Shown here one piece after another: positions 10,493 through 21,612 of a stretch of DNA of 64,000 bases. The first letter of the stretch is position 1. Every line of letters begins with the position of its first letter. The notes under the pieces are model-generated. The model did not search any database and was not told where the DNA came from. It saw only the letters and a list, made by a program, of their open reading frames with translations. The stretch is from Athripsodes cinereus (taxonomy: Eukaryota > Arthropoda > Insecta > Trichoptera > Leptoceridae): contig OX388322.1 of the NCBI GenBank assembly GCA_947579605.1, forward strand, positions 496,001-560,000, given 5' to 3'. The translations under genes and the position numbers were made by a program.

Positions 10493-10645
10493 ATTCCTTT
10501 CCACTGCTGAACATAAGCCTCTAACATAATGTCTCCAGGCATCTCTGTCTGAGCTTTCTGCAACTAATCACCAGCGATTCTTCAAATATCGTCCGACCAT
10601 CATGTGGGAGGTCTTCCTCTACTCCTTTTATCTTCACGAGGTCTC
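10493..10645 (-). mobile_element. LINE family E tail, copy 1
   Basis: The copies here and at 23968-24160 share 'gcagctattcct', 'ccactg(c/t)tgaacataagcct', 'tgtctccaggc', 'ctttctgcaact', and 'catcgtgtgggaggt' (here catcatgtgggaggt). They resemble the C-terminal end of RTE-like LINEs read on the minus strand. No intact frame remains. Confidence 0.55.
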
Positions 10646-10912
10646 CATTTCACTACTACTGAAAATATAATATCTCTTATTTTGGTGACATTTAAAACAT
10701 AGGGACTAAAACAATCATCTCTTCCTTTGCCGAAAAGTATACCTTTCAGTAGGCGTTTTTAAAAAATCTAAATTTCTTATGTTTTCAATGATAATTTTTT
10801 TGAAATAATTTTAAATTCAGTACATAGTACAACCACTCGGGTATACTTAATAAGTACATAGATATTTTTATATTTAAATATGTAAATTTGAATATTTTTC
10901 ATGATTTTTCAT

Positions 10913-10960
10913 GTTTTGTACCTGAGATTTCATTTTCATGAAAAATCTCAGGTACAAAAC
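10913..10960. repeat. 18-bp perfect hairpin
   Basis: GTTTTGTACCTGAGATTT at 10913-10930 pairs exactly with 10943-10960 around a 12-base loop. No terminator role is implied in this eukaryotic context. Confidence 0.8.
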
Positions 10961-11426
10961 CTTTGACAAAATTTAATCGGAATTTAACAAAGAAAAAAAA
11001 ATATTTTTCCTTCAACAAGTTTGAATAAAAGACGTAATAATAATTCTTTGAAATAGAAATAAATATACAGGGTGCTTAAATGCAAAATATTCATTTTACG
11101 TTTTGTAGAAAGAGAAAAAAAGATTCATTATTTTGAAAATAGGAAATAGAAACACCTTCCACTTTACAAAACGTTATATTTTCAATTTGGAAAAAAGTTG
11201 TTATATTTTTATTCAATCACACAATCGGCTAGTCTTTTTTTTACAGAAAATCATACATTTTATAATAATATTTGATTGATTTGACCAATTTTATAAATGT
11301 TATAGTTCGAATCTCTTTTTTATTTTATTCTTCCCTTGTCTTGTCTTTTTCCAATTTTATTATTTGTTCTTTTATTGCTCCAACTGCGTTGTGAACGAGA
11401 ATTTTGATGACATTATAATAATTTTT

Positions 11427-11573
11427 TATTTATTTACTTTATTACTCCATTTGCATATTATCAGTTACATAATAAAATCAACAAATCAATTAACATAAAA
11501 AAATGTGATGATCAACAGTGGTGAGATTATCACTATTATTTTTTCCATCTAACCACGATAATATATGGCATTT
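11427..11573 (-). repeat. Dispersed repeat, copy 2 (partner at 6503-6672)
   Basis: Shares the 'gtggtgagattatcactat' and 'ccatctaaccacgat' landmarks with 6503-6672. Confidence 0.5.
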
Positions 11574-11911
11574 CCTACTTTATACTAAATAAAATATCAA
11601 TCGAAATTCTTATATATAATGTCTGTACATTATAATTTTTTCAGTTGTGATAAAAGCACTCTGTATTATTTAGAAAAAAATATTTCTGAAATTTTGATCC
11701 TTCACAAGACTTACTCGTAGTACATACGAAATCCATTGTTTATTTTTTAACTTATTATGAAAACCTTATTTTCCTTATTCATTGTCCTTGAAGCTAAGTA
11801 GTAACGTAAATTAAATACCTACATGATAATATGTAGGTACAGTGTGTGGGTTCCGCTTTCGTTATTTCTTTTATTTTGCATTTTAGTTGATTGATATACC
11901 TACATACTTAC

Positions 11912-12235
11912 TTACTTCCGATGGCCGAACAGCCCTTGTAGCACCTTTGCCTCCGAAACAATAGATCTCCAAGCCTTTCTATCCTGAGCAATGGACTGCC
12001 AGTCGTCTTTAGCATTGAGCTCCTCCAGATCTCGGTTGATGTTATCTAACAATCTTTGTCTTGGTCTGCCTAACGGTCTTCGAGTATACCCTGCAGAATA
12101 CCTTTAGTCGCCCTTTCTTCTCCGGATCTAAAGACGTGGCCAATCCATGCCAATCTTCGGGATCTGATCTCACTTGTGACGAAAGGTTATTTAGTTGTTG
12201 AGCGAATTTCTTCATTTCTTTTAAGCCTCCAGGTT
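11912..12235 (-). mobile_element. LINE family F, RT C-terminal tail
   Basis: On the minus strand, pieces in different frames read WIGHV, RPRQR, LDNINRDLEELNAKDDWQ, IAQDRKAWRS and LQGLFGHRK. After the stop comes a (GTAA)n tail, seen on the plus strand as acttacttactt at 11910-11920. The order (GHV, GRPRQRW, DW..A.DR..W) is the conserved C-terminal region of RTE-like LINE polymerases. At least one frameshift separates the pieces. Confidence 0.75.
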
Positions 12236-13129
12236 CCTAAATAGCACCCTCGATCTGTAAAAACCAGGTGTTCATAAAAAAATTATATTTATCACCTTAT
12301 AAGTTTGTTATATTGTATAATTAATTTTTTTTTTTTCTTCATTTATGGCATAGCATCCTACGAGGATGATTTGTGCCAAAAACAGTCTCCAAGTATAGTT
12401 AAATAGTCAAGAAGATAGTCATCACAGAATAATAAAATTGGCCTTCATTGATTTGAGAAGGGACAAATGGATTGATTCGGATGTCATACTCAGCAATGAT
12501 TCAATACTCAAAGGAAATTGGCAATCGTTCCATATATTGTAAAAGGCAAATATCGTATATTGTATATTAATATGATACTCGTACAAAAATGTTACGTAAT
12601 TTTTTGTATTTAGTTTTATAACCACGACTCCACAAGGGTGAAGTAAACGTATTTAACGGGTTGAATTATTATATTTTTTCACCCCTTTTGTTCCAGTTTT
12701 TAAATTCAAATTACTTACATAATTATAACAGAATAGTAGTAGAAGGAAAATGTTATACAATTCAAAATGTTTTGTTTCGGGTGTTTCGTTTTCAAATTAT
12801 GCAAATGTTATGTTGGTAGCATTATTACTTATATAGTTACAAAGTGAAATGTCGTGTTGTTATACAGTCCAAATAAAATACTGCTTTAAATAATTATTTA
12901 TATTACTTATATTAGAAGCTTTAATACAAATGTGTTTGATAGTAGTAATGAAATCATAGTTTATAAAATGAGAAACATATTTGAATTTGGTGAAAATTAT
13001 TGAGAAATTCATTGCAAAAAAAAACAAAACATTAATACATGAATATATTTTCTAGATTTACTATATATTTTAAATTAAAATAATTTAAATTTAAATTTAT
13101 ATATAAATTATTTTACTTTTATAATTTAT
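12236..13129. other. AT-rich spacer with minor repeat-like stretch
   Basis: Around 12335-12400 'tttatggcatagcatcctac' resembles a LINE 3' UTR in antisense. Otherwise nothing is supported. Confidence 0.3.
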
Positions 13130-13200
13130 TACAGAAAATAGCCTGGTTTCTACTTCGGAATTTGAAAATGACTTTGAAAGTCGAAACTAGGTTACTGTAC
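13130..13200 (+). repeat. Hammerhead-like repeat unit
   Basis: TTTGAAAATGACTTTGAAAG then TCGAAACTAGG gives a perfect 5-bp stem GACTT/AAGTC followed by GAAAC, as in the other members of the family. Confidence 0.5.
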
Positions 13201-13224
13201 CTATTTTTTTTAAAAAAAGGTAAA

Positions 13225-13335
13225 ACTTTATCGAAAAAATAAAACAGGTGTTTTATTCTACTAAAGATTTTATTTTGTGAGAGAGACGTCTTTCGTCTTA
13301 TGAGGACATTGTCAATCTTTAACAATTTGTGTTTA
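13225..13335 (-). repeat. Hammerhead-like repeat unit
   Basis: The minus strand reads TTGACAATGTCCTCATAAGA then CGAAAGACGTCTCTC. It is followed by a TAGTAGAAT(A/G)AAACA tract shared with 13700-13850 and 30580-30705. Confidence 0.5.
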
Positions 13336-13448
13336 TTTCAATAAATTAATATGGAGATTATCAAAATAAACGTCAACTCAAGCAAAAAACATAACATTAA
13401 GGTTGCCTGGAAGAATTTTCTCTACAATAAACCCGCCTTTAGACTTAT

Positions 13449-13608
13449 CATCACCATCATCTCGCTCTTCAAGGCTTCTCTCGGAAGCATAGGGCAGAAA
13501 CCAGCATCTTTCATTCAAAGCGTCACTGCACCATTTGAGTAATTTCTTCCCACGACTTTCTTAACGACATGCTGACTGTCTATATCATTGTCATAGGAAC
13601 GATGGATA
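13449..13608 (-). mobile_element. LINE family A, 3' fragment
   Basis: Antisense copy of the family A end: catcaccatcatctcg tail, ttctctcggaagcatagggc, then the tracts opposite MSWEEV and YDND. It is decayed. Confidence 0.8.
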
Positions 13609-13704
13609 AAAATACATTACATCGATATATAAACTGCAAACCAATCGACGGTGTTTTGAAAAAACAAATGAAAAATCAAATAAAAAAAATCAATCAAAAA
13701 AGAT

Positions 13705-13852
13705 ATTTTAGAATTCACTGTGTCGGTTCTTAGGTAGTAGAATTCCATAGCGAAATAAATAAAATAAATGTTTTATTCTACTATTTAATTTATTTGACGA
13801 GAGAGACGTCTTTCGTCTTGTTAGGACATTGTGAATCTCAGAATGTTATATT
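13705..13852 (-). repeat. Hammerhead-like repeat unit with GAATTC box
   Basis: The core (CACAATGTCCTAACAAGACG, AAAGACGTC on the minus strand) is followed by the tagtagaataaaac tract. The unit ends in the box seen on the plus strand as tgtgtcggttcttaggtagt-agaattccat, shared with 22567-22594 and 30580-30612. Confidence 0.55.
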
Positions 13853-14397
13853 AAAATCATTAGCTTTTAATATCAGACAATGAACTACATTGTAGATGTC
13901 CACTGTAAAGTTTTTGGTTTGGTTAGGGGGTGTAGCCAACTGGCTGAAAAATTTGACATTGCCACAATGCATAAAAGTTTATCTTATATTTAATCAAATC
14001 GGCATTTTCAAAACGATATTTTTTTATGTTAAGTTGACATTGTCAAAAATATATTTTTATACTCTTGAGCTAGGTCATTTATCTATAAGACATGCACGTT
14101 GGAATTTTTTATCTTTAGAATTCATGACGTAGAAAAATCACAATAAAATATGCATATTTATACGCAAAACATTTTTGGAATGTGTCATTTGACGAAATAC
14201 CACATTAATCAGGTCATTGCGTGACTTATTAAAATTCAACGAACAATACTAATTCCACAACACACGCGAATCTCATAAAACGGTCACGTGTATATTTCAA
14301 TATTTTGTTTTGACACTTAATGTTGATATAAAAAAAATACTCCCTTTTGTGAGTGTGTTGACTTTTCATAGTATCAAAATTTCAATTTCAAATATAC

Positions 14398-14625
14398 TAC
14401 TACTAAACCATCACGGCATATCCTAAAAATGGAGAAGCCAGCAGATCAGTCTTACGTAACAAACATGCAAGCCGTCTTCTCTTTGCCAACAAAAAATTAA
14501 GACATTCAGGGTGGGTGGCAAACCTCATCGCTGAATTTGAGATGTAAAACATCTTTATTTTTTCGACCACCTGCCTTTTACAGGACACTCGAAAACTTAC
14601 AGAAAAGAGTACGAGACCAATTCTT
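14398..14625 (-). mobile_element. SINE-X copy
   Basis: SINE-X is my name for a dispersed element of about 250 bp. In sense orientation it runs gtaagttttcgagtgtcctg, the tract ttcagcgatgaggttt, cacccatcctgaatgtctt, gtttgcatg, tgctggctaccccacttgtg, ggatatgccgtgatgg and a TAG tail. This copy is antisense and nearly full length. Confidence 0.75.
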
Positions 14626-14639
14626 TGCCGGATGCTCTT

Positions 14640-14990
14640 TTTATTTATTTATTCTTTACTATACATCGGTAACAAGCAATTTTACATAAAATTACATTTA
14701 AATTAAATACTGTATATTGATTGTACATATTTAATTTGAATGTATACCTTTTATGTAATTGTTTTTTATCAATGTACAGTAAAGAATGAATAAATAAAAA
14801 AATAAATAAATACAATTATATAATAAATATGAAGAAGGCGAGTTTATCGCCAAGACGCAAACTATCCCAAAATATGCGGGTATATATTTTTCTGTGTTTA
14901 TCTGTGTGTTTTTTGCATTCAAAACACAGAGTGCGAGACTATCGCAAAAGCGTAATCTCTTCCAACTAACCTATATCTATACTAACACGA
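14640..14990 (-). repeat. LINE 3' UTR remnants
   Basis: Antisense ATTTATTT block and 'ctttactatacatcggtaac', then two copies of 'gagt(t/g)...atcgc(c/a)aaga/aagcg' with 'tcttccaacta'. This is the same family as 3775-3945, apparently duplicated or nested. Confidence 0.45.
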
Positions 14991-14999
14991 CATCTCCCT

Positions 15000-15130
15000 A
15001 AATTGAGATAGCTAGCAGACCAACAGCGTATAATAGACATACAGATTGTCCTCTCCGTGCTACAAAAAATAAAACAACATCATGATGCAAGATTTACCAA
15101 ATCATTGCTGAATTTAAAATTCTCAATACC
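15000..15130 (-). mobile_element. SINE-X copy, degenerate
   Basis: Antisense landmarks are still visible: cacgacatctccct, agctagcagaccaacag, attgtcctctccgtgc, tcattgctgaatttaa. The hAT-like element at 15161 lies just 3' of it. Confidence 0.55.
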
Positions 15131-15160
15131 TTATAACGAATGTTTTTTTGTTGTTCCAAC

Positions 15161-15999
15161 TAGAGGGCTATTCCCGGGATTTCCCGCCCGCGATTTTCCG
15201 AGAAAATTCTTAAATTTTTAATTCCCGTTGGGAAAAAAAACAAACATTTCCCGGGAAAAAACACAAATTATTAGTAATGCAGATTGCCATACCAATACTG
15301 AAATCTTTGTTTAGTTAACTGTAGAATCGTAATTTTTCCGAAACGTGTCGTTCTAATAGTCGTAATAAATATAAAATTTCATAATCAACATATTATAACA
15401 CACTTATCAAATCAGCATTCATCACTTTATAAATCAAAATGATTAGAATAAAATAAAAAATAAAAAACATCGCTTAACAAAAATAAATTGATTATTTATT
15501 TCACGTGGAAAAATCATAAAATGCTGACATGTGTTTCTTTCGGCCTGATGGTACAGTTACTCAATTTGATATTCAGACACAAAGGTATACAAGTTTAGAA
15601 GGTACCCATAAATTTACCGATTTGTATTTTTTAGTATTTCTATGGTATGGTTTTAATTCTTTATTAATGTAAAAACAATAGGAGAAAAGCAAAAAATGTT
15701 TTCTTTGAAACAGTCGAATTACTAATGATGTAAAGAAATAAACGTAGGTACAAATACCACCACAACTTAATATTCGGAAACTATAGATAAACATTATTTT
15801 TATGGCTTTTTTGGTCACACGTGCTGAGGAGGAATCATTCCAGTTAAAATAAAATCTTCTCAATTGCAAAAACAACATTTATTTAACTTTTCCGTAATAC
15901 TTTTACAACTTCCACCTCAAATTTAATATTTAATTTACTTTTATTTTTGAAATTCCCGTTTCCCGGGAACGAAAATAATCTGGGAAAAATTACCCTCTA
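15161..15999. mobile_element. Non-autonomous hAT-like DNA transposon, 839 bp
   Basis: It is flanked by perfect 8-bp duplications GTTCCAAC (15153-15160 and 16000-16007). Its ends are inverted: TAGAGGGCTATTCCCGGG on the left, TAGAGGGTAATTTTTCCC on the right when read inward. An 8-bp duplication and a TAGxG-type terminus are hallmarks of the hAT superfamily. CCCGGGA motifs recur subterminally on both sides. No transposase frame is present; the 101-codon minus frame inside shows no recognisable domain. Confidence 0.85.
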
Positions 16000-16619
16000 G
16001 TTCCAACTGTGATGTGAATGGGAATTTAGATTTATTTTTCTATGTTGTGTAACACGCCGTATATATATCAATAAATAAATACATAAAAACATGAACATTT
16101 AAATACTTCATATAAAAATGTTATTTTTTTAAGCGAAATATTAATACTAAAATTTTAGTATTGCTTAAATATGTAGAACATCCTCTCTGCACATAAACAA
16201 CAAAATATAAACACAATTGACGAAAAGGTACATAGGAATGAGATATTTTCTTTGATGTTTATTAACCTTAGAAGTTCCAGCTATGATTTTAATAATGTTG
16301 ATGACTTCAGTATGCAATTTCATGTTTGTGTTAAATCATTTTCGCTTTGAATTAATTCAGTAAATAATATGAGTATAGTGTTTTACAACAATTATTCAAG
16401 CCAAAGTAGTGACATAAATTATTACCTTTTTTTATAAACCAAAGTTAAAAACATTATGCTTCTTTTGCTATCATAAATATGTAACTTTATGAATTGAGTG
16501 TATATGAATATATCGAATAAATGATTCGTCTTCTTTTAACCCTTCAAGGGATCTTGCGTGAAACCATATAATATTAAATAGGTAACTGTCTATCGATCTC
16601 TGGAAGCTAAATAAAACCC

Positions 16620-16690
16620 GTTTTTTTTCCAGCGCCGGCGCCGTTGAGACGGTCTAGGATCACAAAACGTCGCCATAGGAATAAAATTAT
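16620..16690. other. GC-rich patch
   Basis: The GC-rich stretch ccagcgccggcgccgttgag stands out in AT-rich surroundings and contains the palindrome GGCGCCGGCGCC in near-perfect form. No function was recognised. Confidence 0.3.
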
Positions 16691-16693
16691 TAT

Positions 16694-16868
16694 TTTTTTT
16701 TAAAAGATATATCTGGGTTTTGTTATAAACCCAAATACAACCTTATACACCTTTCACAGTAAGCTATTAAAAGCTTGTGTCGTGAAAGGGGAGTTTTGCT
16801 AGCACCTGGGATCGAATCCCGGACCCCAAGGCCGAGACTCTACCTCCAGACTACCGACGAACTCATCC
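16694..16868 (-). mobile_element. tRNA-derived SINE
   Basis: On the minus strand the head reads cggtagtctggaggtagagt (A-box-like), ctcggccttggggtccggg, then attcgatcccagg (B box, plus-strand 16808-16820). This is the internal pol III promoter layout of a tRNA gene. The tRNA-unrelated body follows: cttactgtgaaaggtgtata, aggttgtatttgggttta and acaaaacccagatatatc. It carries no complete tRNA cloverleaf, so it is a SINE and not a tRNA gene. Headless copies lie at 9060, 30333, 31271 and 38058. Confidence 0.75.
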
Positions 16869-16959
16869 TCAAATAATATGTAATGCTTATATATCAAACC
16901 GTGTCCGGTAACGAATAGATCTCCCACTCTTTTCTTTTAAGTTTTCAAGTGTTCAGTAA

Positions 16960-17130
16960 AACATCACTTTAAGACATTTAACTTGGTGATTCGAGCCTGG
17001 GATCTCGTAACTCAAAGTTTGAGGAGGATGGCTCAAGAACTTTTAATCAAGAGAACGAAGTTCTAGTGCATATTATGAGGGTGCTTGAGTTGTATTTGGG
17101 ATTCTTACAAATCCAGGTTGATAAAAAAAA
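16960..17130 (-). repeat. Possible SINE fragment
   Basis: On the minus strand 'gatcccaggctcgaatcacc' is B-box-like, and 'gagttgtatttggga' near 17090 resembles the SINE body. It is too degraded to assign. Confidence 0.3.
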
Positions 17131-17334
17131 TATTAGGCAATCGCAGCCCATGCAATACTGTAAATGTTAACTCAATGCATAACATCAATAATAATTTCAT
17201 TAAAATGTTGTTTAAAACTTTGTTACGTAACACCATTGATGCAATATGAAGGTTAGTACCATTGACCAACATGGTATAGACTGGTAACGCAGTACTGATT
17301 TTTTCAGAAAATATGTTCCAAAATTAGTAATAAT

Positions 17335-17580
17335 ACAATGATGTTTCACTCCATAATATTGAGATGTCAATGCTCTCTTTTCTACTTATGCTTAAGTATA
17401 TCACATCCTGTATACATACCTGACAAAGCCATAAGAGGACCCACATTTATAAAAAACAAACAATTAATGTCCTTCAAGTCTTGCAATACCGATATGTTTT
17501 GGTCGCAAAATTTGATTGGTCGCACTACCAATTTTCCCGATGAATTTCTAATCTACAGAATATAGGTTGATGGTAAGCAT
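17335..17580. repeat. Dispersed repeat H, copy 1
   Basis: Shared landmarks with 20018-20110 and 20614-20790 include cattgagatg, gtccttcaagtct, and ttggtcgcaaa...ttgattg followed by gc(a/-)ctaccaattttcccg-like sequence. Class unknown; the open frame over it is not conserved between copies. Confidence 0.4.
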
Positions 17581-18849
17581 CCACTCCTGGGAGTCTTTGA
17601 TGAAATTTAATTAAAAGAAACAATGTTATTATTAAAATAATAATATTATGTATAATTTACATAAAAATACACTCGTTATGTGACACACATACTATTAAAA
17701 AAAATCCTCCCTCCCCCCCCCCTCTCTTCTGGAAATTAGCTGATGAGCATTTTATTATTCGAGCTGAGCTCAACCTGTTTCATACCTGTTGTTTCGGTTT
17801 CCTTATTCAATTATATTTTTTTCATAATATTAATATTTAAGTTTCATTCGAGCCTGACATTCGGACATTGGTCATGTTTAGGCCGGAGATATCCGAAAAA
17901 TATTTAAGAAATACTGTCTATCTAAACCACCACGACATCTGCTATTGGTGGGCTAACTGCGTGTGGTAAATATACTGGTCATCCTTGTAGTTATAAAATT
18001 TGTTCGGGTTTTGCAAATATCAAATATTTGTCTCACAGTAGAAAAAAATTGTTTTGTCATTAATGGTGAGTGCACAGACACTTTTTATATAAGCACTGTA
18101 AATAATAATTATTGTTATCAAAGCAATTAAAATATTTGTTTTCTTTTACAGTAAAAAAAGTTTTTTCGATCCTAAAATTTTATTGACACTGCCCAAATCC
18201 GAATTGTGAATTCATTAAAAAGTACACATTGTACCTATTTACGAAATAGTATATACATTAATTTCCTTTTGCTCATTTCCCTATAAATTTTACAAAGTGT
18301 CTGCAAAAATTTCTACCGGCAATAATTTTAAACTAATTAATACCACTCCCATCTTTCTTTTGATAAAAAAAATCATATTATTAAACTTCCGTATCTATAG
18401 ATTGTTTGGGGGAGCGCGCACTCTGAATTCGGACATTATTGAACGATTTATTACGCTAATATTAAATCACACTCGGTCTGCAAAATATATAAAATACTTT
18501 CTTTCTGAAGTTCTTTTAACAATATTATACCCAAAATTTTCTGGTTTATTATTAGTATAAATATACCGGCAAATGATGGATTGTTTTAAAATTGTTCGCT
18601 TTTTATTCTTATTTATTTATTATCAACTGTCAAGCTGGCAGTGGTATATTTTATTAAAATAAAATAAAATAAAATAAAAAAATAAAAATTTATGTTTTTC
18701 TTACAAAACAGTAGTTAAAAGATTGCAGATTATTAAAATGAAAAGAAAGATATGGAGTATTTTATCGGTATTTATTTTTATAAACTCCACATCTTTTAAT
18801 AACATAATAAAATTTGATTTTAAGTTTTACTAATATTGCTTTATTAAAG
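17581..18849. other. AT-rich spacer
   Basis: Contains a C-run at about 17709-17720, a degraded SINE-X-like stretch near 17935 (accaccacgacatctgc), and an AAATAAAATA run near 18655. Nothing else is supported. Confidence 0.35.
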
Positions 18850-19058
18850 ATTCCCGCGAGGCGGTATTGGCCTAAAGGCTCTTCAGAATCCCCATTAGGA
18901 ACCCCCTGTGAGTACAAAGGTTTAGGTTGGAAGAGCAGGTAAATAGAAGACTTCTGAAATATCCGGGTATGAGAAGGAGTCTTCAGTATCCCATTAGAGA
19001 TAAGGCAACATTGGGTTTTTATATTTATGTAACTAATTCATGATAAAATAAATAAATA
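18850..19058 (+). repeat. LINE 3' UTR remnant
   Basis: 'ggcctaaaggctcttcagaa' and two 'atcccattag' stretches precede an AAATAAATAAAT tail. The AAATA-type end suggests a CR1/Jockey-type LINE; no coding part is preserved. Confidence 0.45.
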
Positions 19059-19108
19059 ATGATATTTTTGACCCGTGGAAGAAAAAGGAACTTATTAAAT
19101 CAAAGCAA

Positions 19109-19519
19109 CGTTCACAAAGAAGAATGGTTGATAAAACGTTGCGGGATAGAGTAAAGAATGAGGATATCAGGAGAATGAGCGGATGCGAGAAGAGTGTTGT
19201 GGATAGAATGCGTGAAAATAAGTTACGATGGTTTGGACATGTTGAGCGAATGCAAGATGAAAGAATGACGAAGAGGATGAATTTGTCTGAAAGAGGAGGA
19301 GGTGTGAGGAAGCGCGGATGGCTAAGAACCACGTGGCTTGAGCAGGTGGATCAAATCTCAAAAGACGGCCGCTTGTTAAGTAAGAGAAATCGACGAACAT
19401 GTATGAGAAACTGGATGAATGTGGAGGAAGCGAAGAAGTTTGTAAGGATAGATCTATATGGCGTTCCGTTCTCTCTGCCTACCCCTCTTGGGACACGGCG
19501 TGAGGGTATAGATAAATAG
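19109..19519 (+). mobile_element. LINE family B, 5'-truncated RT C-terminus
   Basis: A frame from about 19124 to the TAG at 19517-19519 encodes the family B tail: TLRDRVKNEDIRRMSGC, KLRWFGHVERM, VRKRGW, RNRRTCMRNWMNVEEAKKF. Compared with 59114-59872 it has one shift near the end (FVRIDLYGVPFS replaces CKDRSIWRS). It therefore reads through the normal stop and is a pseudogene. No target-site duplication was seen. Confidence 0.85.
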
Positions 19520-20017
19520 AACTCTATATTTTTTTTTATGGAACCAACCATCTTTTTGTCAACTGAAACAACCAATTCATATCCACTTTTTATTAAAATA
19601 TGTTCAAAATTTACATCCTAGGCAAACACAAAAAAACTTCAAAACAAACATCTTCGATTATACGACAAATTATTGTACAAATTATAGATATTCAACTTTC
19701 AATTCATTTTTTATTACTGAAATATAAATCACAACAGGCTTGTGTGTTGTTAACTGGGCTTTTAAGTTAATAATGGAAATACACGAGCTTACGAAATTAT
19801 AATTAATTTAAATTTCATAGTTTAATGGGTGGTGAACTTGCTGTAATATATTGTAGTGTGATACAATCTAAATAATACGAGATAATTCAATGAGGACAAA
19901 GCAGAATTTATTTACTAGGCTTGCACCTCTTATGACCTTAATATTTATCACCATTAAATACTTTTACACCAACTACCTTTTTAATCATTTAGAGTAACCT
20001 ATTATATTTATAATATT
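19520..20017. other. AT-rich spacer
   Basis: I see nothing supported here. Confidence 0.4.
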
Positions 20018-20110
20018 ATGCTGTTTCAATCCATATCATTGAGATGCTTATGGACTTTTTCCTACGTATGCAGAAATATAGGACATCTTTTATACAAGAA
20101 CACCCATTAA
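20018..20110. repeat. Dispersed repeat H, copy 2
   Basis: 'atcattgagatgcttatgga' and 'cctacgtatgcagaaatata' parallel the start of 17335-17580. Confidence 0.35.
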
Positions 20111-20124
20111 AACACATCTAATAA

Positions 20125-20330
20125 AAATGCGAACGTCCAAAAACTATGTGACTTGATCACGTAGATCAAAATCTCAAGGGCGGCCGTGTGTTGAGTTAGA
20201 GAAATCGAAGTGCGTGCATGAGAGGTTACATGAATGTAGAGGAGGTGAAAGAAGTATGTAGGGACAGGTCTATATGGCATTCCGTTATCTCTGCCTACTT
20301 CACTTGGGATGCGGCGTGAGGGAATAGAAT
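20125..20330 (+). mobile_element. LINE family B, 3' remnant
   Basis: Matches the family B end: gcgaacgtcc, gacttgatcacgtagatcaa, ggcggccgtgtgttgagtta, atgaatgtagagg, aggtctatatggcattccgt, gcggcgtgagggaatag. The frame is broken. It interrupts repeat H. Confidence 0.75.
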
Positions 20331-20404
20331 AGAATACGTATAATACAAAAAAAAACTATGTCCTTCAAGTCTGAAACACAGAAGATATTAAGTACCTATA
20401 ATAA

Positions 20405-20475
20405 AACAGGGGGGCCGTGGTTGCGTGGACAGGTCGCCGGCACCGTGCGGCTTTAAGCGGTGCATTAAGTTTCTG
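20405..20475. other. GC-rich patch
   Basis: The tract ggggggccgtggttgcgtgg followed by acaggtcgccggcaccgtgc is unusual for this window. No coding, tRNA or known repeat identity was recognised. Confidence 0.25.
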
Positions 20476-20613
20476 ATCACCTACTGTGAGATGAATATTT
20501 GATATCTGTAAACCTATAATAAAACAAACGGTGATAATTGTTGTAAAAAGGTGCACCACTTATATGGTCCATCAATATAATTTATATCAACAGTAACATA
20601 CTTTTATAAAGAC

Positions 20614-20790
20614 ATCTACAACGAAAGACTTGAGGGAGATATGAACGTACATATCTTATTGAACCAACACTCGTTTAAGACCGATTGATATGAAATTATA
20701 TTGGTCGCAAATATTGATTGAACGCATTGCTAATTTTTTTCTCAAATTTCCAGACTATATTAAAGGTCATTGTCTGACCAACGACATTTC
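20614..20790. repeat. Dispersed repeat H, copy 3
   Basis: 'ttggtcgcaaatattgattg', then a gcattgctaattttttt stretch and ccagactatatt, align with the end of 17335-17580. Confidence 0.35.
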
Positions 20791-21506
20791 CATCTATCTA
20801 TACATATATTATATTATACCATCATGGCAAATTCCATAATATTATATTGGGTTAATCATCAATAAATTATCAACCAATATTACAAGTAATACACGGATTA
20901 TAATCATATTGTCATTGTTTAGTAGATAATATAATGTCCTTTGTAAATATTTTTACATCTAAATAATAAACAAACATTATTTGATACCTACATAATAAAA
21001 ATATGATAATGTACTTATTGTATCAATATGTTACACCCATTTCAATGTCACTAGCAAAATATAATCAACCTTTCTCTCTTATCTTTGTTTGCACACACAT
21101 ATACATACCTACACAATAATATATTGCTATTGATAACAGTATTAATTCTCAGGCAAAAAAAATACAGCCCAATATAAACATGTAACATATCAATATATCG
21201 CCCTTTTTATTCCTTAATTTTGTTTTTTTTTTTATTATTTATATTTTAAACACAAAATTGATAAATAATTCATATTTTAGTGCAGATAAAAGGTTGATCT
21301 TTCACTGTTCAGCTATCATCCAACATCATGTGTCGCAATTCGTTTATAAAATATAGGTTTTACAATAATTAATTAATATATTTTAGGAATTGGATTTGTG
21401 AATATATTTTATAAAATTAAATATTTAAAATAAAATTTGTATCCACGTCAAGAATGGTAAACATTATACAATTTTCAATAATACTTAAATTAAACAAAAG
21501 GATTTT

Positions 21507-21612
21507 AGGCCTCTTCTGAATATCTTAAGATTCGCAGCCTGCCTAAGATCCAGAGATAATCCATTTCAGAGGTTGAGTCCTACCACAAAAAAGGCTCTAT
21601 CCCCGTAAACTG
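21507..21612 (-). mobile_element. CR1/Jockey-type LINE, RT C-terminal remnant
   Basis: The minus strand reads PFFVVGLNL*NGLSLDLRQ then AANLKIFRRGL. This is the familiar C-terminal end of Jockey/CR1-type polymerases (R..FF..R....WN.LP...R...S...FK..L). A TGA stands where Trp is expected, so it is dead. Confidence 0.6.

Noticed and set aside
10913..10960. Transcription terminator hairpin
   Set aside because: A perfect 18-bp hairpin, but intrinsic terminators are bacterial and there is no gene upstream.
16694..16868. tRNA gene
   Set aside because: A- and B-box-like motifs are present, but no complete cloverleaf can be drawn, and the sequence continues into a repeat body found elsewhere; it is a SINE.
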